Assembly (NCBI GenBank): GCA_964631275.1
Contig: CAZVWQ010000005.1
Location: 1-64,000 of the forward strand
Reading direction: 5' to 3'
Source of the DNA: CAZVWQ01 sp964631275
GTDB lineage: Bacteria; Patescibacteriota; JACMRA01
DNA: 64,000 bases
Part shown: one piece after another, positions 19,238 through 28,210 of the stretch
Layout of the letters: each line of letters begins with the position of its first letter
Numbering within the stretch: the stretch's first letter is position 1
Translations under genes and position numbers: made by a program
The notes under the pieces: model-generated
Seen by the model: only the letters and a program-made list of their open reading frames with translations
Told to the model about the DNA's origin: nothing
Database searches by the model: none

Positions 19238-19344
19238 CTCTCACTTAATAATAATTTCTATTTTAAAGGCTTTAATAAACTTAAACTTTTAGTATATATT
19301 ATTAAAAAATTAAGAAGAAGAGTCTACAAATAAGCTGTTTTATG

Positions 19345-19440
19345 CTCGTTCCAAAACAAATTTAACACTAAAACTAAACTTAATTTGAAGTTATTTTAAG
19401 GTTGTTAACATTAAAAAATGTAAATTTTGAAGTAAACTAA
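19345..19440 (-). repeat. Family B intergenic repeat, diverged
   Basis: Reverse-strand match to family B: CTCGTTCCaaaacaaattt, AACTTAATTTGAAG and the TTAAAAAATGTAAATTTTGAA core. Boundaries are approximate. The remainder of 19037-19505 contains the 19214 hairpin and nothing else I recognise. Confidence 0.6.
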
Positions 19441-19505
19441 GAAATTATTACCTTTTGTTTTGTAATTAAGGTTTCTTTAGATTAAGAGGCTGAAGGATAG
19501 CATAC

Positions 19506-20567
19506 CTACCACTTAATACTTTCAGAATCAAAATCTGGCTGTTCTTGAGAATAGCGACTAACAGAAGTCTCAAAAAAAGCTCCAAGTTCTTGATTAACTT
19601 GGGTAAAATCATCTACCCACAAAAATGGGTTAGAGACGTTGTATAATTTAGGTAAATTAATTCCTTCAAGTCTTAAATCAGCTAAAAATTGAATATACTG
19701 ACTTAAATTTGCTTGATTAATTCCGAGAATACCCTCTTGGATAAGATCTAGCCCCCATTCAATTTCTAACTCTGCAGATTGCTTGACTTTATTGATAGCT
19801 AACTGCTTAAAATCTTCAGTCCATAATTCTGGATTTTCTTTCATTAAAAGATTAAAAATATGACTAGCCAAAGCACAATGAGTTGCCTCATCACGATTAA
19901 TTAAGCCAATCATTCTAGCAGAATTAAGCATTTTACCATTTCTAGCAAGAGCATAAAACTGAATAAAACTAGCATAAAACTGAAGACCCTCTAACATAAT
20001 ATTATTAACCAAGGCCTCGGCAAAAATCATATTGTTTTCTAAAGTTCCAGTCCTAAAATTAGGATCCATGATAATATTGACTGATTGACTGATAAAATCT
20101 AATTTTTTCTTAAGTTCTCGGTCTTTTCTATATCTTCCGTAGGTTTCTTCTGGATCTAAGCCTAATAGTTCAATCATCCTATTATAAGACAAAACGTGAA
20201 TTGTTTCTTCGAAAGTTTGCCTAACTAAGAGTATTTGTAATTCTGGTGCAGTAAACTGTCTAGAAAGAGCATGCATCAAAGAATAAGTTTGCACAGTATC
20301 TAAATTAGAAATAAAACTTAAACTACGAGCAAAAATCTCTCTTTCTCTTTCAGTTAAGCTATTTTTGTCTTTCCACATAGCTGCGTCTTCGTTTAGGTTA
20401 ACCTCAGCTGGATGCCATGAATTAGCATACATAGTGTCAAAGAAACTTTCGGCAAACTGGTATTTATAAGGTAATAACTGAAGCATTCCAGCATCTTCAC
20501 CATTAATAATTTTACGGCTAGCAATAATTTGAGCAGTTTTACTTTTTGAATTAGTGTTTATTTTCAT
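19506..20567 (-). CDS. nrdB: Class I ribonucleotide reductase, small (radical) subunit
   Basis: A 353-residue R2 protein that houses the dimetal centre and radical for NDP reduction with NrdA. All expected ligands can be placed: D90 (SNLD), E121 and H124 (EETIH), E193 (LEGLQFY), and E227 and H230 (RDEATH). The radical tyrosine Y128 follows H124 by four residues, as in E. coli. The C-terminus is acidic, as needed for docking to the large subunit. nrdA is not adjacent and must be elsewhere. The ATG at 20567 starts 67 bp from a family A repeat. Stop is TAG. Confidence 0.95.
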   Translation of the reverse strand: MKINTNSKSKTAQIIASRKIINGEDAGMLQLLPYKYQFAESFFDTMYANSWHPAEVNLNEDAAMWKDKNSLTEREREIFARSLSFISNLDTVQTYSLMHALSRQFTAPELQILLVRQTFEETIHVLSYNRMIELLGLDPEETYGRYRKDRELKKKLDFISQSVNIIMDPNFRTGTLENNMIFAEALVNNIMLEGLQFYASFIQFYALARNGKMLNSARMIGLINRDEATHCALASHIFNLLMKENPELWTEDFKQLAINKVKQSAELEIEWGLDLIQEGILGINQANLSQYIQFLADLRLEGINLPKLYNVSNPFLWVDDFTQVNQELGAFFETSVSRYSQEQPDFDSESIKW

Positions 20568-20633
20568 AAAAATATTAGCTTTAAAGTACTTTTTATCTTA
20601 AAATCAAACAAAATGTTTTATTTCTTTAAGTCT

Positions 20634-20748
20634 TATATCCAATCCGTTTACTGTTGCCCTAAATTTAGTTCTTCATAAGGAAATAAATCTTTTATTTAAG
20701 TTAAATTTTTAGCAGGTAATTACCGTAATGATTAGCCCAAAGGGTATA
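20634..20748 (+). repeat. Family A intergenic repeat
   Basis: A complete 115-bp copy from TATATCC to GGGTATA, upstream of nrdB. The rest of the gap to 21069 is AT-rich with weak repeat traces and no gene. Confidence 0.85.
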
Positions 20749-21069
20749 AAACAAGATTATTGATTATACTCAAATTTGCACTAATTTTTACTTTTAGATT
20801 AAAAATAAACCTTTCAATTAAAACTAAACTAGGTTTTATTTATAAAATAAAATAGGTTTGAATATAGAACAAAAATTAGAAAAATTAGATAGAAATTTGT
20901 AAAAAGTGTAAAAATTATAAAAAAACAAAATTTTATATCTGTCAAAAATCTTAATATTTACTTAATAAATAAGGATTAAAAACAAAAACTCAAAACTTAT
21001 AAGGCTAAAATTAGCCAAAACACTACTTTTTATAGTATTAAATTAAAATTTAAACCACTAAATGTAGTA

Positions 21070-21837
21070 TTAACAACCTAATTCTTGCAAAAAATTTTGG
21101 GTTATCTCTTTAACGGTTAAATTACTTTCTTTGGCCGCGCTAAGTCTTTTAATTAATTCGCTAGCAATAACTACTAAAAATCCTAACTTATTAAGATATT
21201 CTAGTTGCATTTTTTCTTTAACTCCAAAACCAATTAGAATTTCGTATTCGGATAAATTTTTTTTTAAAAAGTTAAAATAATTTTGAGTTTCCGAAGAGTC
21301 AAAATCTGTCTTTTTTCCAGTCTTACCTTTTCTGGCCATTGCATAAATTAGCTGACCAGAAGTAAGATGTTTTAAGATTTTTTTTAATCTAATTTCTGAA
21401 GTTAAAGGAGAAATTAAAGGAATCCAGTCGAGACCTTTATCTTGTGACTCTTGGCTTAGCTGGATCTGTTCACTAGAACCTGCAAGTAAGTCTGGAACAA
21501 TAACTCCTTGAAAATAATTTTCTTTTAGGATCCCTAATAAATTACTCAAACCAAAATTAAATATTGGAGTTGTGTATGACATCAATATTAGTTTTGATTT
21601 TGATTTAGTTTTTTCTTTTAATTGAGCAATTTTTTTGATTTCTTCAGTTACTGTGTATTGAAATTTTAGAGCTTGTTGGTGAGCGGCATAGATCAACTCT
21701 CCATCAGCTACAGGATTAGTGAAAGGTAGCTGAATCTCAATGTAATCAACATTATTTGTGAACATAATTTCTAAAATATCCAAATACTCCTCTGGGCTTG
21801 GAAAATTAATCATGACATAAGTCATTAATCTAGGCAT
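21070..21837 (-). CDS. trpA: Tryptophan synthase alpha-subunit-like protein, orphan
   Basis: A TIM barrel of 255 residues from the ATG at 21837. A longer reading from 21885 runs into a family F repeat and adds a hydrophobic stretch with no family match, so I reject it. Catalytic residues are kept: E34 in DYIEIQLPF and D45 in PVADGE. The IYAMARKGKTG loop and the IGFGV phosphate-binding motif match TrpA. Two usually conserved residues differ: Gly after the glutamate strand is Gln, and Asp of the FSDP motif is Asn. TrpA cleaves indole-3-glycerol phosphate for TrpB, but no trpB or other trp gene is nearby. Confidence 0.85.
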   Translation of the reverse strand: MPRLMTYVMINFPSPEEYLDILEIMFTNNVDYIEIQLPFTNPVADGELIYAAHQQALKFQYTVTEEIKKIAQLKEKTKSKSKLILMSYTTPIFNFGLSNLLGILKENYFQGVIVPDLLAGSSEQIQLSQESQDKGLDWIPLISPLTSEIRLKKILKHLTSGQLIYAMARKGKTGKKTDFDSSETQNYFNFLKKNLSEYEILIGFGVKEKMQLEYLNKLGFLVVIASELIKRLSAAKESNLTVKEITQNFLQELGC

Positions 21838-21873
21838 ACAAACTTTAAAAATATAAATATATAAAAACTTACA

Positions 21874-21974
21874 AAGCCTCCGCAAAAAATGAATTTTACT
21901 ACTAAATGCAGATATTTTATCGTCAAATTTACTATATTTAGTATTTTTCTTAGAAAACTGCGGAAGTTTTATTT
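21874..21974. repeat. Family F repeat with GC-containing inverted ends
   Basis: Left end AAGCCTCCGCA and right end TGCGGAAGTTTT are inverted repeats around about 80 bp containing GAATTTTACTACTAAATG. Copies: 52073 and 60284. It lies directly upstream of the trpA-like start. Confidence 0.75.
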
Positions 21975-22189
21975 AACCTATTAATATCATCTTAACCATC
22001 TTACTTCACAAAGTCAAAACCTTTATTTGTAACTGTACCACACTAAATTTAGATATAGTTAATCCATATACGACTTGGACAAGTTTAGGGTTTCTAAACT
22101 TCTTTAAAAACAGACTTAAAATCTAAGAATTTGTTTAAGTTGAATGAGAATTGCTACAATTATCTTTTATAAAATTTGTTATATCCAAT

Positions 22190-22275
22190 CCGTTTAGTAT
22201 TACCCTAATTTAACTTTTCATAAAAAAATGAATCCTTCATCTAAGCTGAATTTTTAACGGGCAAATATCGCTGAG
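22190..22275 (+). repeat. Family A intergenic repeat, right end diverged
   Basis: Starts TATATCCAATCCGTTTAGTATTACCC and keeps TTTTTAACGGG, but the right end then diverges. A family C element follows at 22308. Confidence 0.7.
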
Positions 22276-22307
22276 GCCTCTCAAGTTTAATACAAAAGGC
22301 TTATTAT

Positions 22308-22413
22308 TATACCCAAATGCTAACTAAATTATGATTTAACTGAAGGTTTTAGTTTGATTAAATAAAAAAAACACAGTCAAAAAAACTCACTAAGTAGTTA
22401 ACAATTTAGTATA
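22308..22413 (+). repeat. Family C intergenic repeat
   Basis: A complete 106-bp copy from TATACCC to GTATA, with AACTGAAGGTTTTAGTTTGAT and the AACAATTTAGTATA right end. It ends 24 bp before the femAB stop. Confidence 0.8.
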
Positions 22414-22436
22414 ATTATTAGAAAAATCCTTATTTG

Positions 22437-24356
22437 TCAAAAACCTCTTAGCTTATAAAAAAGCTCAAGAAGATGTTTACGTAGCCAAATTGCTGTATCC
22501 CATAAAGAAAATTTAATCGGGCTTATCGGAAAAGCTAATAATCCGTAATTATCTATTCTAAAACCTCCAAAACTAAGTTTATGATCACTATAACCTTGAT
22601 GATTTTGAGAATTGATTATACTACCTTGAGGAACAACACCCCAAAAATCATAAATTTTAGCCCCCATATTCTTAGCCAGCATGATGGAAGCCCAGCGAAG
22701 TAGATACGGTGCTTTTACTTTTGGAAATTTACGATTAGAAGAAGCATAAAAAGAAGAAGCCCAGAACTTAGTTATTTCGGTGACATTCATAGCTATAGTT
22801 TGACCTTCGTAACTAGACTCTAGTAAGACAATATTGTTTTTTTTATAAAAAAATTTGAATACTCTCTGTAAATGCTCATAAGCTGTAATTGGATACCCTC
22901 CTGTTCTTTCCCTAGCCTCTTCTAAAAGACTATAAAACTCTTTAATTTTATTTTCGATATTACTATCTGTAGTTACAAATTCTTCGATTTTTACTCCTTT
23001 TTTCTTAGCTAAACGAATATTATATCGGGTGTTTTTTTTACACAAATCTAACAATTCATCTTCACTTAAAGTAAGGTCGTAATAGAGTTTGTATTTAGGT
23101 TGTCTATTTCTTCCCGTAATCTGATAACCATGTTTAGTAAAAACCTCTATGACTCTAGGGTCGACTAAATATTTAAGCGGAGTATCTTTTAATTCTTCGT
23201 AGCTTTTTTCTTCAGAAGTAGACACTATTTCTGTAAATTCTGTTTTATAGAGGTGTTTTTTTGGTTGAGGAATTCCAGTAAAATCAATCTTATCTCTATC
23301 AGTTCTAAAATTTTTCATTTTTTGTATAAAATCATCATCTTTAAAACTTCGTGGAGAGTTATCCTTTGATTCTTGTTTTAATAGTGTTCCTTTATTGCTG
23401 TGTTTTTTTATTTCTAGCTCCTGCAAGTTTTCTTCTTCAGCTGTAATTTTAAGATTTTCTAGGCTCTTAGTGGGCTCAGCTTGGGGTAAAGATCTGGAAG
23501 TCACTAAAGGTTTTTTATCTAAGCTTTTTAAGGCAATTTTAGTATCCAAATGATTACGAGAAATGTTTTCTGTAAATCTGGGCTGCTTTTGCTCTTTATA
23601 AAACTGCTGGTTATTATTTTGCTCTTCAATGTTACCTGTTTGGTTGTTTGTTTTGTCTTTTTTTGTTAATTCTATATCTTCAGGTGATTTGTAGCCAACA
23701 AATGACTGGGAAATATTTAATTTCTTTTTAGTTTTCACTTTACTTACAGAACCGATTGAAAGAGAGCTGATCTTTTTGATTCCTAGTTTTGGGCTTATGC
23801 TTTCTTGTGTTTCTTCGTAGTCATCTTCTATAACTGCATCTAAGCTTATGGTTTTTACTTTTTTTGCTGTTTCTTTTCTATATTTTTTATCAAAGACACT
23901 AGAATGCTCTTGATTTAGCACCTCATCTATATAGTTTATGGGTTCTTTTTTTGTTGATTTTTCTTCAGATTCTGGCTCACCTAGTTTGGCTATGAACTTT
24001 CCAATTTTTGGCTCAATCTCGATACATACTAAGTTGTAATTTTTTATATTTTGCAAAAGAAACTCATTAAAAGCAAATAAAGATTTATCTAAATCATCAA
24101 TTTCATGAAAAACTGGACCATGTGCTACATAAGCATAAGTACCCAAAAAAGGTATTTTTTTTAAAAGAATCTGAGCAGCCATAATAATCGATCCATCTCT
24201 AACAGCAGCTACCCTAAGGGGTCTCCAATTTTGGTATCTCTTGAGCTCTCCCCACTCCCAAAGACTCAAAACATCACCCCAAGGAGAATTTTCTACGAAT
24301 TTATTCCATATATCTTTATCAACTTCTTCTAAAATTTTAATTCTAATCTCTGACAT
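22437..24356 (-). CDS. FemAB-type aminoacyltransferase with a long disordered insert
   Basis: A 639-residue FemABX protein, about 300 residues longer than usual. Residues 1-125 form the first part of the GNAT fold (SPWGDVLSLWEWGELKRY; AHGPVF). From about 128 to 395 there is a Lys/Glu/Ser/Gln-rich, low-complexity insert with no predicted globular content. The rest resumes the family: CKKNTRYNIRLAKKKGV, ARERTGGYPIT, YLLRWASIMLAKNMGAKIYDFWGV and the RGF C-terminus shared with 14398. It probably adds amino acids to the peptidoglycan cross-bridge. It is the one gene here whose stop is TGA. A promoter with TTGACA lies 50 bp upstream. Confidence 0.88.
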   Translation of the reverse strand: MSEIRIKILEEVDKDIWNKFVENSPWGDVLSLWEWGELKRYQNWRPLRVAAVRDGSIIMAAQILLKKIPFLGTYAYVAHGPVFHEIDDLDKSLFAFNEFLLQNIKNYNLVCIEIEPKIGKFIAKLGEPESEEKSTKKEPINYIDEVLNQEHSSVFDKKYRKETAKKVKTISLDAVIEDDYEETQESISPKLGIKKISSLSIGSVSKVKTKKKLNISQSFVGYKSPEDIELTKKDKTNNQTGNIEEQNNNQQFYKEQKQPRFTENISRNHLDTKIALKSLDKKPLVTSRSLPQAEPTKSLENLKITAEEENLQELEIKKHSNKGTLLKQESKDNSPRSFKDDDFIQKMKNFRTDRDKIDFTGIPQPKKHLYKTEFTEIVSTSEEKSYEELKDTPLKYLVDPRVIEVFTKHGYQITGRNRQPKYKLYYDLTLSEDELLDLCKKNTRYNIRLAKKKGVKIEEFVTTDSNIENKIKEFYSLLEEARERTGGYPITAYEHLQRVFKFFYKKNNIVLLESSYEGQTIAMNVTEITKFWASSFYASSNRKFPKVKAPYLLRWASIMLAKNMGAKIYDFWGVVPQGSIINSQNHQGYSDHKLSFGGFRIDNYGLLAFPISPIKFSLWDTAIWLRKHLLELFYKLRGF

Positions 24357-24383
24357 GAATTTTTAAAATAAAAAATTTACTAA

Positions 24384-24412
24384 ATTAAAGATTCATACTT
24401 AGATACTGTCAA
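24384..24412 (-). promoter_or_regulatory. Candidate sigma70-type promoter for femAB
   Basis: On the minus strand, TTGACA (24412-24407) is followed after exactly 17 bases by TTTAAT (24389-24384), 28 bp before the femAB ATG. The -35 hexamer lies inside the inverted repeat at 24406-24435. Confidence 0.5.
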
Positions 24413-24435
24413 TAAACATGTTTTATGTTTGACAG
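24406..24435. promoter_or_regulatory. Inverted repeat, possible operator
   Basis: CTGTCAA-taa-ACAT and ATGT-TTGACAG form an imperfect palindrome around GTTTT. Each arm includes a TTGACA hexamer facing outward, so divergent promoters may share it. The rest of the 353-bp gap to 24709 holds nothing else recognised. Confidence 0.4.
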
Positions 24436-24709
24436 AACACCAGAGCAGTACTTGATATGATAGAGTTGTTTGCTATTTTTAGGTTACTTTTAGGTATTAG
24501 ATCTCTCTTGCATATATTTATAGCAAGTTTTCTTTCAAAAAGGCTTAGAGAGGACTTAAAGGATGTAATGCAAGAAGTCTATTTGTTTATTTGTGTCTAG
24601 ATCTATCCAATGAATTTTCTTCAAAAAATAATTCTAGTTCAAAAAATTACTTATTTAAAGGCTTACAGCTAGTCAAACAAACTTTTTTAAATTTAATTTA
24701 TAAAATAAA

Positions 24710-24946
24710 ATGTCAGATTGGAAAAATATTAATAACAAGCTAGTGAAAGAATTTACTTTTCCTGATTTTAATCAGGCTTTAGAATTTGTTAAAAAAGTCA
24801 GCCTAATAGCCGAAAAAATTGGCCACCATCCTGAAATTTGGTTTACCTGGGGCAAGGTCAAAATTTCAACTACAACTCATGATGCTGGAAACACAATAAC
24901 CAAAAAAGATGAAGAGTTATCTCAAGAAATAGATAAAATCAGTTAA
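24710..24946 (+). CDS. Pterin-4-alpha-carbinolamine dehydratase
   Basis: A 78-residue single-domain protein. The family signature is intact: the HHP motif with H39, H40 and P41 (EKIGHHPEIW), then tryptophan, a beta-strand and the final catalytic THD with H57. The enzyme dehydrates 4a-hydroxytetrahydrobiopterin; in bacteria without aromatic amino-acid hydroxylases it may instead serve molybdopterin or folate chemistry. It is slightly shorter than the usual 95-110 residues, lacking the N-terminal extension. It precedes a CAP-domain gene by 84 bp. Confidence 0.9.
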   Translation: MSDWKNINNKLVKEFTFPDFNQALEFVKKVSLIAEKIGHHPEIWFTWGKVKISTTTHDAGNTITKKDEELSQEIDKIS

Positions 24947-25030
24947 ACTTAGCTTAGAGCTATTTTTTGCCTATTTAAAAAATCTTTGATATACTTATTT
25001 ATACTATAAAAAAGATTTTGACAAAATGCA

Positions 25031-25579
25031 ATGGCTATAGCTACTAATCCTAAAAAAGGCAAAGAATGGTTATTAAATTTATCTATTATTGCCTGTATAA
25101 TTTCTTTGGTGATTTTTGTTTATTTTTTAGTAGTTAGTGGAAGAACAACAGAAGAAGTCCAAGCTTCAAGTTATAGTCCAGAACAAGTAATTGCTGCCGT
25201 TAACAAGCAAAGAATTAATAATAATTTAGAAAGCTTAGTAGAAAGTCAAAAACTAAGCATAGCCGCTCAAAATAAAGCTGATGACATGAAAAAAAGAAAT
25301 TACTTTTCACATGTATATGCTAATGATGGAACTAAATGGTCTGATTTTATTCAAGATGCTGGCTATGAGTATACGATTGCTGGAGAAAATTTAGCTAATG
25401 GTTTTTATTCGGTTAATGATATGGTTGAAGCTTGGATGAATTCTCCTACCCACAGAGAAAATATAGTAAATACCAAAGTTGATGAGACTGGTGTCGGTAT
25501 TAGTTATGGCGAATTAGAAGGTAACCCTACCATTTTTGTTGTACAAATGTTTGGTAAGGAAAAAAAACTAGAAAATTAG
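25031..25579 (+). CDS. Membrane-anchored CAP/SCP-domain protein
   Basis: A 182-residue protein with an N-terminal membrane helix (about 16-37, uncleaved-signal type) and one CAP domain. CAP landmarks include VNKQRINNNL, NYFSHV with the conserved histidine, IAGENLANG, EAWMNSPTHRENI and the final strand VVQMFG. This is the YkwD-like bacterial branch, placed outside the membrane. Bacterial CAP proteins have no single agreed function. A second CAP protein is encoded at 26083 on the other strand. Stop is TAG. Confidence 0.9.
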   Translation: MAIATNPKKGKEWLLNLSIIACIISLVIFVYFLVVSGRTTEEVQASSYSPEQVIAAVNKQRINNNLESLVESQKLSIAAQNKADDMKKRNYFSHVYANDGTKWSDFIQDAGYEYTIAGENLANGFYSVNDMVEAWMNSPTHRENIVNTKVDETGVGISYGELEGNPTIFVVQMFGKEKKLEN

Positions 25580-25593
25580 GTGACACTTTTGTG

Positions 25594-25718
25594 TATCTAA
25601 TCAATAGATCTTTTGCATTAAAAATTATCTTGTCTAGTTAGATTAATTTAAACTAGAAATTTGTCTAAATTTTATTTTTGTTGATTTTTTTACTTTATAA
25701 TTCAAGAAAAGTTTGTTT
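25594..25718 (+). repeat. Family H intergenic repeat
   Basis: Matches 30284-30400: CTTTTGCATTAAAAATTA..., ATTTTATTTTTGTTGATTTTT and TTCAAGAAAAGTTTGTTTTA. It abuts family B at 25719. Confidence 0.65.
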
Positions 25719-25831
25719 TAAACTCAATTCAGTTTCAAAATTTACATTTTTTAATCTTAAAAAGCTACAAATACGTTTAAAATCGAATTAAGCTTAGCTT
25801 TAGTGTTAAATTTGGTTATGAAATGGGTATA
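25719..25831 (+). repeat. Family B intergenic repeat
   Basis: A 113-bp copy from TAAACTC to GGGTATA with AAAATTTACATTTTTTAATC and the GGTTATGAAATGGG end. Confidence 0.8.
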
Positions 25832-25908
25832 AAGTAATTTTAGGATACTCAAAATGTCTAACTAGTATACGGATTAGCTATATAAAATTTAAAAGCAGTA
25901 ATTTTGAA

Positions 25909-26013
25909 TATACTCAAATGCTAACTAAATTATGATTTAGCCAAAGGTTTTAGTTGATTAAATAAAGAAAACAGAGTTAAAAAACTCAATGAACAGTTAA
26001 CAGTTTAGTATAT
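25909..26013 (+). repeat. Family C intergenic repeat
   Basis: A 105-bp copy from TATACTCAAATGCTAAC to CAGTTTAGTATA. A family G right end (AAAACTGAAATTTG...GAGTATA) follows to about 26072, next to the CAP-LTD stop codon. Confidence 0.8.
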
Positions 26014-26082
26014 ACGGCATGAATTAAATGTTAAGTTCAATAAAAAACTGAAATTTGTTTGTATTGAGTATAAATTCTCAAA

Positions 26083-27342
26083 TTAATAATTTGGAGCATC
26101 AACTATAGCTCCACCTGCATCAAAAAGAGTAATTTGCTCTCCACTACTATCCAAATCCAAACCTGCATCTACGCAATCTGGAGTAATATTAAGTAAGGTG
26201 TTAGGGCTAGTGTTATTATATTTAGCAACTAAAAAATAACCACCTGCAGGAATATCTAAATTACTACAATTACTTGCTGTTAAAGCAAGGTTAGGAGTTA
26301 CAGAGTCACCAGCATTAGCCAAAACAAAGTCAGTTATATTCTCATTACTAGATCCAGGGTTGTAGATCTCTATCCACTGATCGGTATCAAGAATAAAATT
26401 ACCAGCCCAATTAATCTCAGTAATAATTAATTCACTATCAGAATCAGCAGATGGAGTAAGGATTATATCGTCAGAATAACTCTTAACAACCAGTTCTGAA
26501 TTTCTAATTTCTACGTTTACAGTCTTAAGTCCGGTTGTAGCTGAATCTAAATCCCAAGTTTTGGTTGAACTATAAGGCTCCCAATCAGACCAATTATTTC
26601 CTCCATCATTGCTAAATCTCATTTCTGTGGCTAAAAAGGCTTCACCATAGACATATAAATTAACTGTAGCCGAATTAGTTTCGTAAGCTTCGTTATTAAT
26701 TACCAAAGGGTAAGTTTGGTTACGACAACCAAATTTGTTTACCCAGTAATTATCAAACCCACCATTATCTTCATATCCATAGCCTATACCAATTTCACAA
26801 AAACCAAAGTTAAAACCACCAACTGGGCCAACAAAATAACCATCAAGAATATTATACCTATGAATATCACTTCCCATCCAAGAAGAAAAAACATCATCCG
26901 GAGTTGCCTGACCAGCAGCTATATTTTCGCCGTATGCACTATTAATATAGCCAAAATAATTCATTCTACCATGCACAATTCTATTAGGCACCCAATGGTC
27001 TACAAAGTCTGGATTAGTAGTAGTCAAATTAGAAGGTTCGCTGTGACTTAACAAATCCTCAATAGCTAATAATTGTGCAAACCACATAGAAGATTCTTCT
27101 AAGTTACTGTTGATTTTAAGAGGTGCTAAGTTATATGGAGCTTTGGCTCTTTCTTGGTTGATTAAAAAGGCTAACTGGTGGGCATATTCTATAGAGTTAG
27201 GATGATTTTTAGTTTTGTAATCATAATGTAAAAAAGCTTCGGTTGTGACTGGTTGGAACAAAAAACTAAATCCAAAAATGGAAACTAAAGTAAAAATAAA
27301 TAGAATTTTTCGGGTTATTTTTTTGGTGGTGTCTTTTAGCAT
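26083..27342 (-). CDS. Secreted CAP-domain protein with C-terminal lamin-tail domain, possibly truncated
   Basis: A 419-residue secreted protein. A basic start and hydrophobic helix (about 12-32) act as a signal sequence. A CAP-like domain spans about 45-215 (FLINQERA, HSEPSN, YGENIAAG, SSWMGSDIHRYNI, with many aromatic residues). A short Ig-like segment (about 220-300) is followed by a lamin-tail domain (ITEINWAGN...DQWIEIYNP...GGYFLVA). That domain stops at DAGGAIVDAPNY, where family members normally continue with another strand. The stop lies about 11 bp from a repeat end, so the 3' end may have been replaced. Confidence 0.82.
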   Translation of the reverse strand: MLKDTTKKITRKILFIFTLVSIFGFSFLFQPVTTEAFLHYDYKTKNHPNSIEYAHQLAFLINQERAKAPYNLAPLKINSNLEESSMWFAQLLAIEDLLSHSEPSNLTTTNPDFVDHWVPNRIVHGRMNYFGYINSAYGENIAAGQATPDDVFSSWMGSDIHRYNILDGYFVGPVGGFNFGFCEIGIGYGYEDNGGFDNYWVNKFGCRNQTYPLVINNEAYETNSATVNLYVYGEAFLATEMRFSNDGGNNWSDWEPYSSTKTWDLDSATTGLKTVNVEIRNSELVVKSYSDDIILTPSADSDSELIITEINWAGNFILDTDQWIEIYNPGSSNENITDFVLANAGDSVTPNLALTASNCSNLDIPAGGYFLVAKYNNTSPNTLLNITPDCVDAGLDLDSSGEQITLFDAGGAIVDAPNY

Positions 27343-27451
27343 TTGTTTATATTAAAGTTTATATATTCCAAGTTTAATTTTAAGTTCATTACTTGTCAAG
27401 ATAAAGTAAAAAGGTAAATTTTTATCAAGAAAACTGATTTTATAGAAAATA

Positions 27452-28210
27452 TTATTTTTCAATTTTAATTTCTCCTAGATTATTTATATTGAGTGAATCT
27501 TCTAGTCGATACTCACCTACTCTAACTCTTGTTAATTCAGTTAAATAGCCTCCAGCCTCAATTAACCTACCTAAATCTCTAGCTAGACTACGAATATAAG
27601 TTCCTTTTGAGCATTCTATAATTGCCCTAGCATAAATGAAATTAAAATTTTGTTTTTGTTCTAAAATTTGTTCTGAGATTAATCCTTTATCTAGACCAGG
27701 GTTTACTTGGTTTTGGATTTTGTTTAAATCGTCTAAATTAATTTTATTAAAATCAACAATTTCAAATTTATAAATTTCAACTTCTCGTGGGGGCATCTCA
27801 AAGTCTTGGTTTTTTCTGGCTAGTTTGTAAGCTCTTTTTCCTTTGATTTTTAGAGCCGAGAAGTGCGGTGGAATCTGTTTAATTTTACCTAATAAATTAT
27901 TTTTGACTAATTGGTCTAAATTTTTTTTATTTAAATCAGAATCTAAATTCCAAAACTTATCTGGCCAGAATTCAGCATCCAAACTTTTGGTCTCAGCACC
28001 CAAAATAAAATCCATACAATATTCTTTGATTCCATCTTGAATTTTTTCTATTTTTTTAGTATCTTCATTCGTGGCTATGACTAAAACTCCAGTAGCTAAA
28101 GGATCGAGAGTACCAGCATGCCCAACCTTCTTTTGTTTGAGAGTATATTTAACTTTTTTAACAACAGCAAATGAACTCCAGCCTTTAGGTTTGTTGATAT
28201 TTAGAAACAT
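27452..28210 (-). CDS. truB: tRNA pseudouridine(55) synthase
   Basis: A 252-residue enzyme that makes pseudouridine 55 in the T loop of tRNAs. Catalytic aspartate D36 lies in HAGTLDPLATG, and KPKGWSS precedes it. Later family blocks such as PPHFSALKIKGKRAYKLAR, AIIECSKGTYIRSLARDLG and TRVRVGEY are present. A PUA-like C-terminal extension is lacking. Its ATG overlaps the stop of the upstream 71-residue gene by one base (TAATG), so the two are translationally coupled. Confidence 0.95.
   Translation of the reverse strand: MFLNINKPKGWSSFAVVKKVKYTLKQKKVGHAGTLDPLATGVLVIATNEDTKKIEKIQDGIKEYCMDFILGAETKSLDAEFWPDKFWNLDSDLNKKNLDQLVKNNLLGKIKQIPPHFSALKIKGKRAYKLARKNQDFEMPPREVEIYKFEIVDFNKINLDDLNKIQNQVNPGLDKGLISEQILEQKQNFNFIYARAIIECSKGTYIRSLARDLGRLIEAGGYLTELTRVRVGEYRLEDSLNINNLGEIKIEK

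Noticed and set aside
21838..21885. Longer N-terminus for the TrpA-like protein
   Set aside because: The extra residues are encoded at the edge of a family F repeat, are hydrophobic and have no counterpart in TrpA; MPRLMTYV is a natural family start.
22437..22439. Possible reassignment of TGA (genetic code 25 or 4), because almost no gene here ends in TGA
   Set aside because: The second femAB gene ends in TGA exactly where its paralogue at 14398 ends (both finish with RGF), so TGA acts as a stop. Genes also read through at full length under the standard code. TGA is simply rare.
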